From Microcebus murinus (Eukaryota > Chordata > Mammalia > Primates > Cheirogaleidae), in the NCBI RefSeq assembly GCF_040939455.1, contig NC_134112.1, forward strand, positions 23,896,501 to 23,960,500: a stretch of DNA of 64,000 nt, given 5' to 3'. The first letter of the stretch is position 1. The number at the start of each line of letters is the position of its first letter. The translations under genes were made by a program, and so were the position numbers. A model generated the notes under the pieces. It was given only the letters and a program-made list of their open reading frames with translations, was not told the origin of the DNA and ran no database searches. Shown here in pieces: positions 22,541 through 38,579 of the stretch.

Positions 22541-24120
22541 ATGTGGCCGCCAAGGGAGGCAGACACAAGCTGATAGCTGCACAACTATGTGAAAATCGAG
22601 ACTGAGTCTCAAGGGAGATCATGAGAGCACAGAAGCAGGAGTGATTCAATTTATCTGTAGGAGTCAGGATTTAAGAAGGTGGAATTGGGCTGTTACTCTT
22701 AGCACCTCCTGCTCCCCATGTTGGTGCCTGCCCCACCATTGCCCCTGATCCTTGGCTGAGCAGATTTGCCTCTGTCTCAGACAAATAAGACCCCATGCTC
22801 CATGTCTCTGGCCCCAGACCCAATCAAAGCTGGCCCTCACCCTCATGGATTGGGACAGCCAAGGTTATCTTATTCAACCACACATCTGATGCTCTATTCT
22901 ATTTGACAACATCCCAATGATCGTACCATCCAGGTGCAGCCAGAAGACCTGCAGTGATGGTGAACTTGCTCCTGAGAGGGACTGGGCACCATCCCTAAGA
23001 TGCCGGGCAGCACTGGCAGGCAGGCCCTGGTCCTGCCTTTTGGAAGCAGCCTGAGACAGGCAAACGCCATCCCAGAAACTAGTCCAGCACCTCCTGTCCA
23101 AGGCTTATCTGCCATAGCACTTTGCAGGCCTCATTTTTATTCTACTGGTAAGTTCTCATGACAAAGCAACCCATGACTTCTGTTCAGGAGACTGGGCACT
23201 GCCTCACAATGTCCCCGCACTCTGTGTCCTGGATCTGCTCCAGGCCACGGTTTCTTACGTCCTGCCCATTGCATTAGACTGCTCCTCACAGAGCCACAAA
23301 CTGACTTTCTAAGGCCACTTGCCTGCCATTATTTGTTCTCATTGCTTATTCCTCCTCATAGGGAACTAAAACCCATCTCCCTGTAACTTGCAGTTATAAG
23401 GCCTGTTCCCACCCTAGGGACCTTCCTGAAGAAGTGTAAACTTTCTTTAACATGGCAGAGTTTCAAATACCTGTGGGCAGCCCAAAACCGCTGGACATAG
23501 TCCAGTCTTCTCTTGGACAAACCAAACATCTCCAGGTTTCTTCTGTTTCTCTTAGGATGGTCTCTCATTAATCCCACCTCTTTCAAAGGATGCTGCCCTG
23601 GCCAGCTTGATACAGACATCAGGCAGATGATGGATTTTCTGTTATCAATCCTGGGGAACATTTACATTTGCATAGTAGCCTCAAGAAATGAGCAATATGG
23701 GAAATTCTGACACATGGCTAGGCTGACGTGATCTGAAGTGACTTCTGCACACCCCAAACCACGCCACAAGAGCTACTTTTCATCCTGCCTACCAAAGTAA
23801 CATAAAGAACTGCAAACATCACCAGGAGCAGTAACCCATTTTCATCAGTCTTCGGCAGGGTCTCGGTAACAGGTGCTGTATCTGAAATGTGTCTTGCCAG
23901 AGTCGTGCTCTAGAATGCACAGCACGTGGCAGATAAGGCTTCTCAGAACTACACCTGTAAAGTATTACACCTTTTCCTTCCTAGACATGCTCAAAGGACA
24001 GAAAAAAGCAAAAAGTTGAACTAAAGGGTTGTGTTTGTATGTAATGTCCTTGCCCTGTAGTTTCAGGGACTGGGGTCAGTTTGCAGAATGGAACACAGTC
24101 CTAGTGACCCTCCCCCACTG
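22541..24120. other. Anonymous sequence, no gene seen
   Basis: Mixed composition without a named repeat. Several open frames of 60-100 codons, none recognisable. Confidence 0.45.
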
Positions 24121-24124
24121 AGAA

Positions 24125-24515
24125 GATGGTTCCACTGGCTGGTCTTCCTCTGCCCTTCCAGATCCTTTCTCTGCTTCTCTCTGCCCTGCTCTAGGGGGCT
24201 GTCTGCTACGGAGTACTCCCCTAGACTCCTTCAGGTGGAGGGCTGACAGGTGGAGAGATCACCTGTCCACTCCCTACCCTGCCTGCTGGGCCGTGGGTAG
24301 CAGTGGCTGCATGTCTCCACGCATGACAGGCAGCTCCTCTCCCACAGTTCCTGCCCTCCCAGTGGAGTCTTCCCTTGGCCCCTGTCCCTCCAGGCCCAGG
24401 GGTTGGGAAGGCTCACTGCTCTGGCTACTCTCTGGTTAGCCAGCCCACATGACATCTTCTTAGATTACCCCTTGGCGTGTGCCATCCGTTTCTTAGGGCA
24501 CCCTGACTGATACGG
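24125..24515 (+). repeat. Old interspersed repeat remnant, shares its end with the copy near 39020
   Basis: Pyrimidine-rich body, then CTACTCTCTGGTTAGCCAGC, GCGTGTGCCATCCGTTTC and a terminal CACCCTGACTGATAC. The same terminal layout occurs at 38580-39030 (CTGCCAGGACTCTGGCTGAT). I take both as members of one old family of L1 3' UTR or LTR type, but cannot name it. Confidence 0.45.
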
Positions 24516-24844
24516 TGGTTTAAGTCTGAGGACTATGTAATCATGTTCCTATGCCTAGAACTATGTGACCACTCAGAATCCCAGATCACGGCTCAGATGT
24601 GCGAGGTCTTTGCCCTAGGGGCTCAGAGGGATTTGGATTCTGCAGAGGAGTCACCAGGACAGATAGATGTCATTCGACCATCATCAGAATAGGACCCAGA
24701 TGCTCCTGAATGGAGAAGAGTCGGACCACTCTGGGCACACTTGGGATGAGTTGGAAGGACTTGTTTTTGGAAATGTGTCCTGATTGGCAATGTTGGTCTC
24801 GAGATATGAAAAACTAAATCAGAAAGAGGGAAGGGAAGGCCACT

Positions 24845-25020
24845 AAGATTTATGGCTGTTTACGTAGCCCTCGCCACAACCCTGACGAAAAAGGCTTTAT
24901 TATCCCCAGTTTATAGATGAAAACGTTTGAGGTAAACAGCTTCCCCAAGCCCCCAGCTCACAAGTGGGAGCCAGGAAGCAAACACACATCTGCAAGCTCC
25001 GAAGCCCGAGGGCTTCCCAC
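24845..25020 (-). mobile_element. MIR
   Basis: TTATTATCCCCAGTTTATAG, then ATGAAAACGTTTGAGG, then AAGCCCCCAGCTCACAAGTG match the MIR reverse complement. Confidence 0.7.
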
Positions 25021-25629
25021 CACCCTAAACACTTTTTTCTCTCCAGACTCATTGAAACTTTCCCAAAACAATCAGTGAAAATTTCCTCCTAGCAGATGGT
25101 AGACACGATATTATCTTGAGGAACATTATCATTCCCGATTTTCACGAAGTACGAACCAAGCTCAAAACGTGAGCACTTTTTCCCCCCGGTCATATGTTCA
25201 GGATAAAAGTGATCAGGTAATAACTAAATGGAATTCGCTAGAAAGACCACAAGAAAAACATAAGTACTTACTTATGTTAATAACACTTTTTCTAAATGAA
25301 GGTACTATTATGCCCTTCAGGTCTGTTTTTATTTCATTTCTTCAATGTGCCTGGCTCTGGCTGCTCGGTGTCCTTATTTTGACTGTTTCTGCCCCAGCGA
25401 GGTGCTGCAGGTTCTGTGAAATCGCCACCTTCGCAGCTGCGCTTGCTACACTGCAGTGAGTCAAGAGAAATACAGTCTCTCTGCTTCCTTTTTAAAACCT
25501 GACAGTCACACCTTCTACACTTCAAAGCCACACCATATGACCTCAGCAGGCTGACATAAATGGACACTCATGCAAAAGATTATTCATTCAGTGGCTTTTT
25601 CCATATGGGGAAAAAAAAAATAGCCATTA
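25021..25629. other. Anonymous sequence, no gene seen
   Basis: No named repeat recognised. A 96-codon frame at 25169-25459 has a hydrophobic stretch but no start context or homology I can identify. Confidence 0.45.
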
Positions 25630-25865
25630 GTGAACCTTTGTAGAGTTTCACAGTTTACAAAGCCATTTTCCATACATTAATTTAATTTAGTTCTTAGAAT
25701 GATTTATGGGATGGTTGCATTATTTTCCCCTCATTTTGCAGATGACGCATCTGAGATTTAGAGGAGGAAAGTAATAGGACTGAGGTCACACCACCAGTAA
25801 AAAGGCAGGGCTAGGACTTGAATTCAGGCCCTCTGCCCCTAAAGACTGTGCTATTCTCAGAACAC
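25630..25865 (-). mobile_element. MIR/MIR3
   Basis: TTTCACAGTTTACAAAGCCA, then CCCCTCATTTTGCAGATGA, then AGGGCTAGGACTTGAATTCA match a reverse-oriented MIR-type SINE. Confidence 0.7.
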
Positions 25866-26675
25866 AATAGAACAATGAATTTTCTAGTGCTATGGGACGT
25901 TTCTGTACCTGACCTGCAGAATTAATCTAAGTGCCTGTGAGTCCTGAGAATACATTTGTGGTACAAATACATGAATATTTCTCTAGAAGGCTCCAGGCCC
26001 TATGGGCTATTTCCAAAGCAAGGGGGGGGGGCAATCTGTCAACTAGAGGCTGGAGAAACTGCATCAAGCACCTTTCCAGCACCTGCTTCCCTGGGTCAAG
26101 CTGCAAAGTGCCCTGCACTGCACCCTAGTCCAAGCTCCTAGCACACCCCCTAGATCTAAGCTTGAGGCAGTCTCTAGGGAATAGTCTGGGGAAATTCAAA
26201 CTATCCTCCTTGCTCTCTACCTATGGGATACCTACTACAGTGCCATGGTTCCTAGAGCTTGCCTAAAACTATAAGAGTCCTGGCATCCTTCCCCTTATCC
26301 TCAGGATCCCCTGATGTTTTATATAAAGGGGCAGCCTCAAATTTTATTTTCTCATAAAATAATCCTTGGAGAGGATGGGACTAAGTATCCCTACCAATGG
26401 ATTCTACTCTAAGTGCCCAGGTTACCTGGGTGCAATTACCAGCCCCATCACGAACCAATTATAATCATATGTGCCTGCCTTTCCAGAACATAGAGCCGAC
26501 CTCAAAGAGTTGTCATGATACACACAACAATATGTCCCAGTATTAGCAAAACATCCAACACATAGTAAACACTCTGTAGTAGTGATTATTCTCACAAGGC
26601 CTGCACTCCAGAACTGCACAGCGGTGTCTTGCAGGAGCTCTCACAGTACCATTTTCAAAATGTTTAACAGTCTTT
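25866..26675. other. Anonymous sequence, no gene seen
   Basis: Contains a run of ten G at 26022-26031. No named repeat or exon candidate. Confidence 0.45.
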
Positions 26676-26679
26676 TTTT

Positions 26680-29806
<3,127 letters not shown>

Positions 29807-30354
29807 AGTGGGTACACTACTTTTTACCCCAGTTTTTCTGTTTGAAAAATGGCAATGGATTTGCATATTTTCTGAAACAATATTAGGTCACATTCTGACA
29901 TGAGAGTTTTCTGCTTTTTAATTTATTTACATGAAAAAGTCTACACATTCAGTAGGTCATTTTTCAAATCATCTGTTGGGAAAGTGTTACAATGACATGA
30001 AATTGGAGCCATCACAGAAAATCCTAGGGGTATGGCCTCATATAAATCAGACATCAGTTCACATCAAATATACATATTTCACTGGTCAAAAAACACACCC
30101 TAATTTCTAGACTCTAGTCATGATGAGTTAACGGGAAATTATGACTACCAACAGGCTTTTATGCAGGAAAATAAACATCACCTATTTTCTACTCTGAGAG
30201 TATGAACATTTAACAAGCACAAACGCTAACAAATATGCATCAAATAATGCAAGAAATAGATCTTGTCTTGATAATGGGTGTCTCTTATAAGATATTAGTA
30301 ATATAATCGGTACTCCATAAACATTTGTTGTTGAAAATGTGGATTTTTCTCCCA
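29807..30354. other. Anonymous AT-rich sequence, no gene seen
   Basis: No named repeat or exon candidate. Confidence 0.5.
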
Positions 30355-30640
30355 TTAAACCCTAGCTCTTCCTTTTTGTTCATCTTTCTTTTGTCCACTT
30401 TCTCCTGTGATTACACTTTTTATAGGATCCTCGTCTCTTTGATACCCTTCCCTCCACTCCTTTTGTGCTTCCTTCTCCTTTCTCTACCACCACTCTCCCT
30501 TTTACCTCCTTTTTTCTCCCCTTTCTTACCCTCACCCCCACATCTGATTAATAGTTAAATCCTTTTCATTCCTCTTTTAAATCTATCTCCTTTTCCCCAT
30601 TCCCATTCCCACCACCCCACATCAAACCACCATCATCCTT
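30355..30640 (+). repeat. Pyrimidine-rich low-complexity tract
   Basis: About 285 bases dominated by C and T (TTTGTCCACTTTCTCC, CTTCCTTCTCCTTTCTC and similar). No tandem period. An open frame across it encodes only Leu/Pro/Ser-rich sequence. Confidence 0.7.
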
Positions 30641-30684
30641 AACTGCATTTCTAGAACAGCTCATGGGATGAAGAGCTGACCTTC

Positions 30685-31215
<531 letters not shown>

Positions 31216-31330
31216 TTGTCACCCATCACACCATCCTGCCCCAAGCAATCCTTCATTGCCTTCCAGCGTAAAGAGTGGACTCTCCAACAATGTCCTGCCT
31301 GGTGATGTTTTCCTGAACCCTCCTGCCTTA

Positions 31331-31475
31331 CTTTTTTTTTAAAGAACTTTATTATTTTTTTTCTTTTATTTTTTTCCAGCATTTATAGGGGTACAAATGT
31401 TAAGGTTACATATACTTCCCTTGTCCCCTTCCCCCTTGAGTCAAAGCACCAACTGGGGGATGGACACACTTGAAG
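31331..31475 (-). mobile_element. 5'-truncated young L1 3' end
   Basis: A T-rich run (antisense poly-A tail) followed by CAGCATTTATAGGGGTACAA and TGTTAAGGTTACATATAC, which I recall as the 3' end of lemur L1. Flanked by the exact 12-base duplication CCTCCTGCCTTA at 31319-31330 and 31476-31487. Only about 145 bases were inserted. The target sequence itself may be an L2 remnant (about 31200-31620). Confidence 0.85.
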
Positions 31476-31639
31476 CCTCCTGCCTTATTTATTGCCAATT
31501 CTTATGTCCTTCACACATCGTCTTAGCTGTCACCATCCTTGTGATGGATACCTCACCTGAAAAACAAGTTAGGAGACCCTCTCATGGCTTGCCATAGCCT
31601 TTATCCCCCTGGAAGGCTTTTGGAAGGCAAAACATTATA

Positions 31640-31855
31640 TCTTCAGCAGTAAAATAGCAGACTCCACGGTCAGACCGCTGGGATTCAATTCTAGTTCTGC
31701 TGCTTATCAGGTATGTGAGCGTGTGCATACACTTTACCTCTTTGTGCCTCAGTTTCCTCATCTGTAAATCAGGGGAAATAATAGCACTACCATGTCCCTC
31801 ACTGGTTCACTATGAAGTTTAAAGAAAATAAGCCATGTCAAGCAATTAGATATGG
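31640..31855 (+). mobile_element. MIR
   Basis: GGGATTCAATTCTAGTTCTG, then TTTGTGCCTCAGTTTCCTCA, TCTGTAAATCAGGGGAAATA and TGAAGTTTAAAGAAAATAAG in MIR order. Confidence 0.8.
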
Positions 31856-32189
31856 TATGCACCTATATATAGGTAAATATTTTCATTTTTACCTTCTGTC
31901 TTTTATCCTTTTTCATTTCTCTCTTCTTTTCCTGCAAACTTTCACTTCCCCTTTAGAAACTTAATGATATTAAGGTGATTTCCTTACATTTGTAAAATAT
32001 GTCATCCTTTTCACAATTCTTCTTCCTCAAAGCAATTCTGTGAAGTAGGCAGGACAAATTATTTTATAGGGAGATCGGATGTCTTTGCGTGGCACACAAC
32101 TGCAGCGGGCCAGTTGTGACAAACAGGTGATGAGTCGTGTGAGCAACGGCAATGGAAGACGCATAGCAGGACGGCCCCTGTGGCTGTGG

Positions 32190-32372
32190 GAAAATCATCA
32201 GCTGCAAAGTCCTCTTAGGTCACTCATTCACTTCTCTGAACCTCATGTTCCCCATCTATAAAATGGGAATAACGACACACACTTGGCAAGAGGGTAGTGA
32301 GGATTAAATGAGATAATACATATGACGCATGTGTTCAGTGGCAGGAACATACTAAACACTCAGTAAAGCAAC
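32190..32372 (+). mobile_element. MIR
   Basis: CTTCTCTGAACCTCATGTTC, CCATCTATAAAATGGGAATA and GAGGATTAAATGAGATAATA match the MIR core and 3' half; it ends at a degraded CTCAGTAAA. Confidence 0.75.
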
Positions 32373-33270
32373 AGGACCGCAAAGGACAACATCACTAAGC
32401 CGGTCAGAGGCAAGGCCAGCACACACCCAGCTCAGACCATGTGCTCCCACCATGCCCGCCTGCCTTCCCGTCTGCACACAGACTGCTCGTGCTTTCAGCA
32501 GACTCGTCAGCCCATCCACAGATGTGTGCCCACGCCGCCCTCTGCCTCGGGCTGAAGAGAACAGGAGGGAAGGAGGGGAGAGGCGGGGACACAGAAGAGG
32601 AGACGCAACCCATGATGCAACCATGATGACAAGATTCCAGAACCTGAAGCTGCCCCATGGGTCCTGTCTCCCCGTGACCTAATGAAGAGGCGCCAGTGCT
32701 CCATGACTCTGATCCTACAACCAGCCTCACTTTTCTGGGGGAGGGGGGAAGGATGGTCTTTGCAAAATGAAAAAAGGCCCCTTTGCCTAATTTTTATTCT
32801 CAGTGCTCTCCCACTCTTCCAAACCAAAAGGCAAGACGGCCGCTATGCAACCCAAGTTCCGACTGATCAAACAGGAGAGCCAGATCGCGGGAGGAAGGCT
32901 GAGAGGGGTGAGGCAAGCAGAGGTGGCTGAACGCCCACCCTGAATATGGACACCCCCCCCCCCCAGAACGTGACCACCACAAGGCACCGGTGTTGATCCT
33001 CTCTGGGGGACGCGAATAAAGCCCAGCTCTGCAGCGGTAACGCGGAGGGGAGGCTCCGACAGCTACGGCCCGTCTTGGCAGGGCCGGCCACAGGGTGTGA
33101 GCGTCCCGTCATCAGATCTGCACGACATGGACCCAGCCCATTACATCAGCAAGAAATGCATCACTCAGGGAGCAACGAAGGCTGGCCCGCCAGGGTCATC
33201 GCAGCCCGCTCCCTGCACGAAGAGCCGTCGCCTCTCTGCTCTGCCATTCTTTCCAGACTCTGCATGGGAC
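32373..33270. other. GC-richer anonymous sequence
   Basis: Many overlapping open frames on both strands between 32350 and 33390, a by-product of higher GC and few stops; none has a recognisable domain. Contains a C12 run at 32953-32964. CpGs are scattered rather than island-like. Confidence 0.4.
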
Positions 33271-33274
33271 TTGC

Positions 33275-33490
33275 TGCTCCAGTGACCCACTATGTCTCAG
33301 GCACCACCTTGCTATTTCATTTTGTTAATCCATTTAATTCCCGCAACACCCCTTCAAGAACGCGATCGCATCCATATTTTCCTGGTGACTAGGTTGGGCT
33401 CCGAGAGATGAAGTCATTGACTGTGATCACACAGTGTTTGACAAAGTAAATGCAGGTCTGTCTGAAACCACAGCCCACGATTTTTTTTTT
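33275..33490 (-). mobile_element. MIR
   Basis: TTGTTAATCCATTTAATTCC, CGCAACACCCC, then GTGATCACACAGTGTTTGAC match the MIR reverse complement. It ends at a T12 run near 33481. Confidence 0.65.
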
Positions 33491-33829
33491 TTCACCAGAC
33501 TACGTGGCCTCTAGACTAACTTCAGGGTCCCTCTCTTGACACAGCCCTTTCCTGCCTGCCTGCCTATACTTGAGATGATATAACTTCAGTAGTAGTGAAA
33601 GCCCTTTTTCAAGCTATCCCTATAAAGTTAAGTCCGACTTTACGTAAGTTTTAATTGCTCTTCAACGTGTCGAAAGCACCGCCCAAGCCTTGCACATGGC
33701 AATCTGTGAAGCTTGACCCCGGCTCTGCCCACCTCTCTTAGTAAACATACCAAGCCACGTTTGGAATATTTGCAATCACAATGAAGTTATCAGGCTCAAG
33801 TCAGTTCATATTTTCTCATCATCCCTCTC

Positions 33830-33930
33830 CCAATTCATTTATTCAACAAATATTTACTTAATGAGGACTATATTGTCAGGCATCTTGCTAGACCCTGCAA
33901 GATATATTAATGAAATAAGTTAAGCACAGT
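33830..33930 (-). mobile_element. L2 fragment
   Basis: TTCATTTATTCAACAAATAT, then TTACTTAATGAGGACTATAT and CAGGCATCTTGCTAG, the reverse complement of the L2 3' end. Confidence 0.6.
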
Positions 33931-33934
33931 TTCA

Positions 33935-34856
33935 TGCCTTGCCCCAAGACCCAAAACTGAGCCTGTCTCCAGCTCTTGGTTTCTGCTCTAGGTCTCTGTT
34001 CTAGTCATCAGACTAGTAACATGGCTTCCTCTTAAAGGGGCAATGGCCATGTGATGCTCTGCCAAGTCCCCTAGTCCTCTCTCTAGGCCTGGAGTCCTGT
34101 CCAATTGCAAGAAATCTGAGGGGACAACTGCCACCCACCCTGTGTCTTAGTCGCCTACCTATTGGGAAACACCAGCCCCTGATGTTGGCTTTCCGTTGCA
34201 AATCTCTCGACAGGGCTGTGACCAGTTACTGCCACAGGTGCCAGGCTAACCCTTCTCTCAAAAGGGCTAGACTGAGATTCTGTCCTGAGGCAGGGGACAG
34301 GCCCACTTCTAAGCCTGCCCACCACCAATCCCACCTATGCACGCGACCGCGTCATACCCAGCTGACTCCCAGGACAAGACAGAAACAGCCCCTTTGTTCC
34401 TCTGTCTGAAAGCCAGTCTTCTACAATTGTAAGCTTTTCTGCACGTATCTAATATACCCAAACACATCAGCGTAAAATCCAATCCCTGGCATTGTCCACT
34501 GTCAGATATGTTTAATTCATCTTTTTTTTTTTTTTTTTTTGACTTTTCGTGTAGCATCTTCTCAATTTAAAAACAAATGTTAAAATTATTTTGGCAGATC
34601 TCACAGTTTCTATGGGTCAGGAAAAAAATTGAAAAAATAAAAATTTATTTCAGCAGAAGACAGACAAAAACTACTTTCAGGTCCGCTATTCCCAGATCCA
34701 CAATGTGTATCAACTCTCTGCCACATGCACGACACAGGGGAGGACCTTGTCCCTCTGCTTATTTGAGCAATCTGCTTTTCAGTATATACAGATTTTAGGT
34801 CCCTAAGATTAACAGGCCAGTCCAAAATCTAGCAAAGGTAAAATTTATAGTCTTAG
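33935..34856. other. Anonymous sequence, no gene seen
   Basis: No named repeat recognised. An uninterrupted T run of about 19 bases lies near 34523-34541 without a clear SINE body, so it may be a solitary homopolymer. Confidence 0.45.
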
Positions 34857-34857
34857 T

Positions 34858-35263
34858 TGCTATGGTTTGAATATCCTCTTCCAAAACTCATGTTGAAATT
34901 TCACCACCACTGTGGCAGCACTAAGAGGTGGGACCTTTAAGAGGTGATTAGATCATGAGGCTTCACCCTCACACATGGATTAGTACTGCTATTGTAAGAG
35001 TGGGTTAGTTATTCTGGGAGTGGGTTCCTGATAAAAGGGTGAGTTCGGTCCCCATTTTCTCTCTGTCTCACATACTCTCACCCTTCCTTGCCAGGGGATA
35101 CCTTCTGCTATGTTATGATGCTTTGAGAAGGTCCTCACCAGATACTGGCACCATGCTCTTGGACTTCCCAGCCTCAGAACCATCAGCCAATTAAATCTCT
35201 TTTCTTTATAAATTACTCAGTCTGTAATATTCTGTGATAGCAGCAGGAGGAAGGACTAAGACA
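34858..35263 (+). mobile_element. Solo MaLR LTR, MST-type
   Basis: Starts TGCTATGGTTTGAAT and ends GGAAGGACTAAGACA. Between them are TCATGTTGAAATTTCACC, AGAGGTGATTAGATCATGAG, then GCCAATTAAATCTCTTTTC with TTTATAAATTACTCAGTCTG near the 3' end. These are landmarks of the MST/THE1 group of ERVL-MaLR LTRs. Internal sequence is absent, so it is a solo LTR with no genes. Confidence 0.88.
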
Positions 35264-36322
35264 TTAAGGAAAGCTTTAAAGGCGTAAAAAGCTACATATA
35301 TTCTTGTTCTGACTGTAGCCACATAAGAAGGGGGAGTGCTCAGGCACAGTTCTGCAAAGGGAGGGGGAGAATAAAATAGGCGAGGTTCGTCTGTGAGCAA
35401 AATGGCACATCTAACACCCATATTTGAGGAAGACCTGCTTACCTGCCCCTGTGCTAAAGAGACATGATCTTTAAAGAGGTTTTTTTCAGTTTCCTAAGAA
35501 TTCCCCAAAGACCTTGGAACTACACCACCATTTAGGGCCCTTCTGGAGAGAATTATTGTGCAGCCAAAAGGGTCTTTAAAAGTAGCCTCTCAGCCAGGAG
35601 GCTAGTGCCCCCATTAGCAGGCAGTCTATCCCAGTGAAGCCCCCTCAGCCAAGGACCACCGTCACATGGCCACCAATGGCCAATCCATGCCCCTGAGCCA
35701 GCACACCCAAAACAGCACAAGAGACGTTTGTTTTCCGAGAGCAAAGGAAACAAACCAGGAGACAATTCTCCAATGACTGAACGCTCACAACCAGCAAATG
35801 TCTGCTGGAAATTTATATGCTGCGAGTGTAAAAGCAGTGAAATTCGATAATCTCAAAGCCACAGATTTGTAACTTGCACTTATGTAAATATTTATGGATT
35901 CTTTGGAGGGAAAAATCAATCCTCTCAGCCATTCTCTTTAGTCCATGCTTCAGAGGGAACTTTTTTTTTTTTTCTCTCAAGATGAGGATGTAAACTGTAG
36001 CTATCGCTTAGGAAAATTAAGTCAGCAGCCTGCCTAAGAATGATCTAAAGTCCATTTATGATTTCAGGCTGAAAAATTATGTCACGTTCTCTTCCCCGAT
36101 ACCAGTGAGAGCATAGAGAAAATGTAAATGTGGTGGTCCCCTCCGTGGCCTAGCCTCGGTGGCACTGAGGAAGACAAAAGGCGACCAAATCCGTGACACT
36201 TTTTACATATAAGAAAAGAAATGAAGGTGTCCGTCTATCACCCATCATGATGTCATTACCGAGGAGCAAAATGCATGTGGTTGCCACCAGTATCCAAGGG
36301 TGTGTGACACAAGCACTTGTCT
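35264..36322. other. Anonymous, possibly constrained sequence
   Basis: No named repeat. The 35810-36060 part is AT-rich, repeat-free and rich in short motifs (ATTCGATAATC, TATGTAAATATTTATGG), an appearance compatible with a conserved non-coding element, but this cannot be judged from one genome. Confidence 0.3.
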
Positions 36323-36324
36323 CA

Positions 36325-36860
36325 GCCAGAGCAATGACAATAGCCAGTTAGTAATCGCCACCTGCTCTCTCACCTCTCTAATCTCTCCTTTAATCGCCCC
36401 TAGGAAAATCTTCCTAAAATATTGGTTTTCCCATGTTTCACTCCCACCCCTACCTGAAGCATCAAAGCCCCAAAGTGTAGTCTCCACTTCTTAGTGGGAC
36501 AGTCGAGGTACCTTGTTGTCCAGCTTCCACTTTCATCCCCTGCCAGGCTCGAGATGCATAATCCTACATATCTGCCATCCTGAATTTCTTGCCACTACCT
36601 AAGCCTACCTACCACGCACTTTTAGCATTTAATTTACAAATAGCACTTTTCCCTATGTTAGTCAGTAGCACTCTTTCTCCCTTCTACGTTTGTTAAAACC
36701 TTGTTCTACTTAAAGGCTTGGTTCAAATGCCACCATGAGGAAATTTCTGACCTACCCACCCCCACCCCTGTTCCACTCCCAGATCATAATGAACTGCTGT
36801 TTGCCTGACTCCACCAACAGGTAGGTAGCAAGCTCCCTCCATCTGTCCGTCTCCACAGCT
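36325..36860 (+). mobile_element. L2 3' region
   Basis: Follows L2 order on the plus strand: CCACCTGCTCTCTCACC, ATCTTCCTAAAATATTGG, GAAGCATCAAAGCCCC, then GGCTTGGTTCAAATGCCACC, GAGGAAATTTCTGACC and GTAGGTAGCAAGCTCC. Long but diverged. Confidence 0.65.
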
Positions 36861-38100
36861 CCTGGAGTTCAGCCTGAACGGGTCCCCACAGTAAGCATCT
36901 CAAAATGTTGTGTGGGGATTGACATACACCTACTGATAAAAATGGAACTGATGACCTGAAGCTAGTGCCACATGTGGCTTTACCCCCATCTTACTGCTTT
37001 TGTTGAATGCTATGTTAGGAACTTCCATTCCTTATTTGACTAGAAGAACTGAGGTTGGTGGAGGTCCTGTCTTAATGCACGTTAGGGAGGCGCTCAGACC
37101 CCACTCTGCACAGTTACAGAGGAAGCTCCATCCGAGGACAAGAGAGGTGGTGTGCTGAGGCCACGGTGAGCTCACCACTTCAGTATCCATGCGGAAGTAT
37201 CCTCTGCCCTCCATGGCCCACCAGCCACGGGTCAAAACACATCCCATTAAATAGGCCAGATCTTCCAAGTGATGAAGACACTGTTCAAAGTGGCACATCA
37301 ACTCACTTGCATTTTAAAACAGCATTTGCATACTGGCATCTTGGTCTTTTAGGAAGGAATTTGATGTGCTTAATAGCATCCTTAGGAATAACATTCAGTC
37401 CATTTGGACCTGGGGCCCTGGGACAAAGCCAGGCCTTAGCTCCAACACCTGCATTCACTGACAAACAAGCATCAGGGAAATAAGCTGAGGGCAGGGCCAC
37501 AGGTAGATCTATCGTGACATAAGCTGGCCGTGAGGATCGGGTAGGGTGGTCACAGATGCTGCGAGGTGGCTCCAGGGGGCAATTTGGCCAACACAGATGA
37601 GGAGGTAAACTCTGGGAAAATGTCCTGGGAGAACACGCCGAGGAAAGGCATCAGGATGGCAGCCGGGAGTCAGATGCTGGCCCCCTGTCCTCACAGGTGC
37701 CTCTGCTGCCCACATCCAGGCCATCTGATGCCCCAGTAGGAACAGCTGGGCCATTTTAACCACAACTACCACAGCTGTGGCTGGGAGGGCGTGCTGGACG
37801 CCCACGTTAGGAAAGGGGTTCCAAGGAAACTTCCACAGGAATGAGAATTGGAAGAGAGTCTCTTTCAGGTAACACCTAGCCTGGACCAGAGCCTCTCCCA
37901 GCAAAAAAAAGTTTATAAAATCCCTCAGACCTTCACAAGACAAAAAAGGCAGCATTTTAACTTACAGAGATTTTCTTTTGTTTTACTCCAATGGCATTGG
38001 AGGTGACTTGTGGCTCTAGCGATTTCGTGGGTGATGTTGACGGAGCACCAGAAATATCTAGAGCAGTAGCTCACGGGCACTGGGAAAATCACTGGGGTGC
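36861..38100. other. Anonymous, repeat-poor sequence
   Basis: No named repeat. Open frames up to 148 codons on the minus strand (37509-37955) have no recognisable features. The 37050-37480 part is repeat-free. Confidence 0.4.
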
Positions 38101-38104
38101 TTCA

Positions 38105-38215
38105 TTTTAGGTTTTACCGTAATTGGAGGGGCGCTATGGGCATTTGGTGGCAGGGTGGGAGGCGGTCAGAGATGCCAATCATCTTGTCATAGACAAGACA
38201 CTCCTATTCAACGGA
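38105..38215 (+). mobile_element. Possible MER5-like fragment
   Basis: GGAGGGGCGCTATGGGCATT then TGGTGGCAGGGTGGGAGG vaguely follows the middle of MER5A/B. Ends missing; low certainty. Confidence 0.3.
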
Positions 38216-38579
38216 AACTCGACCTGCACCCACACACCCAACTCTCCAGTGCCATTCATGTAGAGGAAAGATGTACTTAAAATTATATGAGACACTAATC
38301 AGTTTTTTTTGTATAAACTAAATGCATTTTTGAATGATTTTAACATATGCTGAAATTTTCAGAACTGCAATCTGGAAATTTAGAGAAGATTGTATTTGGT
38401 TTAATTTGGAACTTTCCCAAGAGTTATTCACCATTTGGAAAAATCACAGTTTCCAACCCAAGGCACCCATGTCATGCTGCGCATTCTTAGCTACCAAATT
38501 CCAGTATCCCTGGGGTGATCCTCAACTGGGGAGCAAGAATGTGACCGTCGGTTAAGTCTTCTAACATAGCAGGGTCTGG

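Noticed and set aside
32373..33270. CpG island or gene suggested by many overlapping frames
   Set aside because: CpGs are scattered and the frames reflect GC content; no domain or splice structure was recognised.
34523..34541. Long T run as the tail of a minus-strand SINE
   Set aside because: The sequence to its right has no Alu or other SINE body, so only a homopolymer can be claimed.
35264..35270. Five-base target duplication for the MST-type LTR
   Set aside because: TTAGT on the left and TTAAG on the right agree at only three of five positions.
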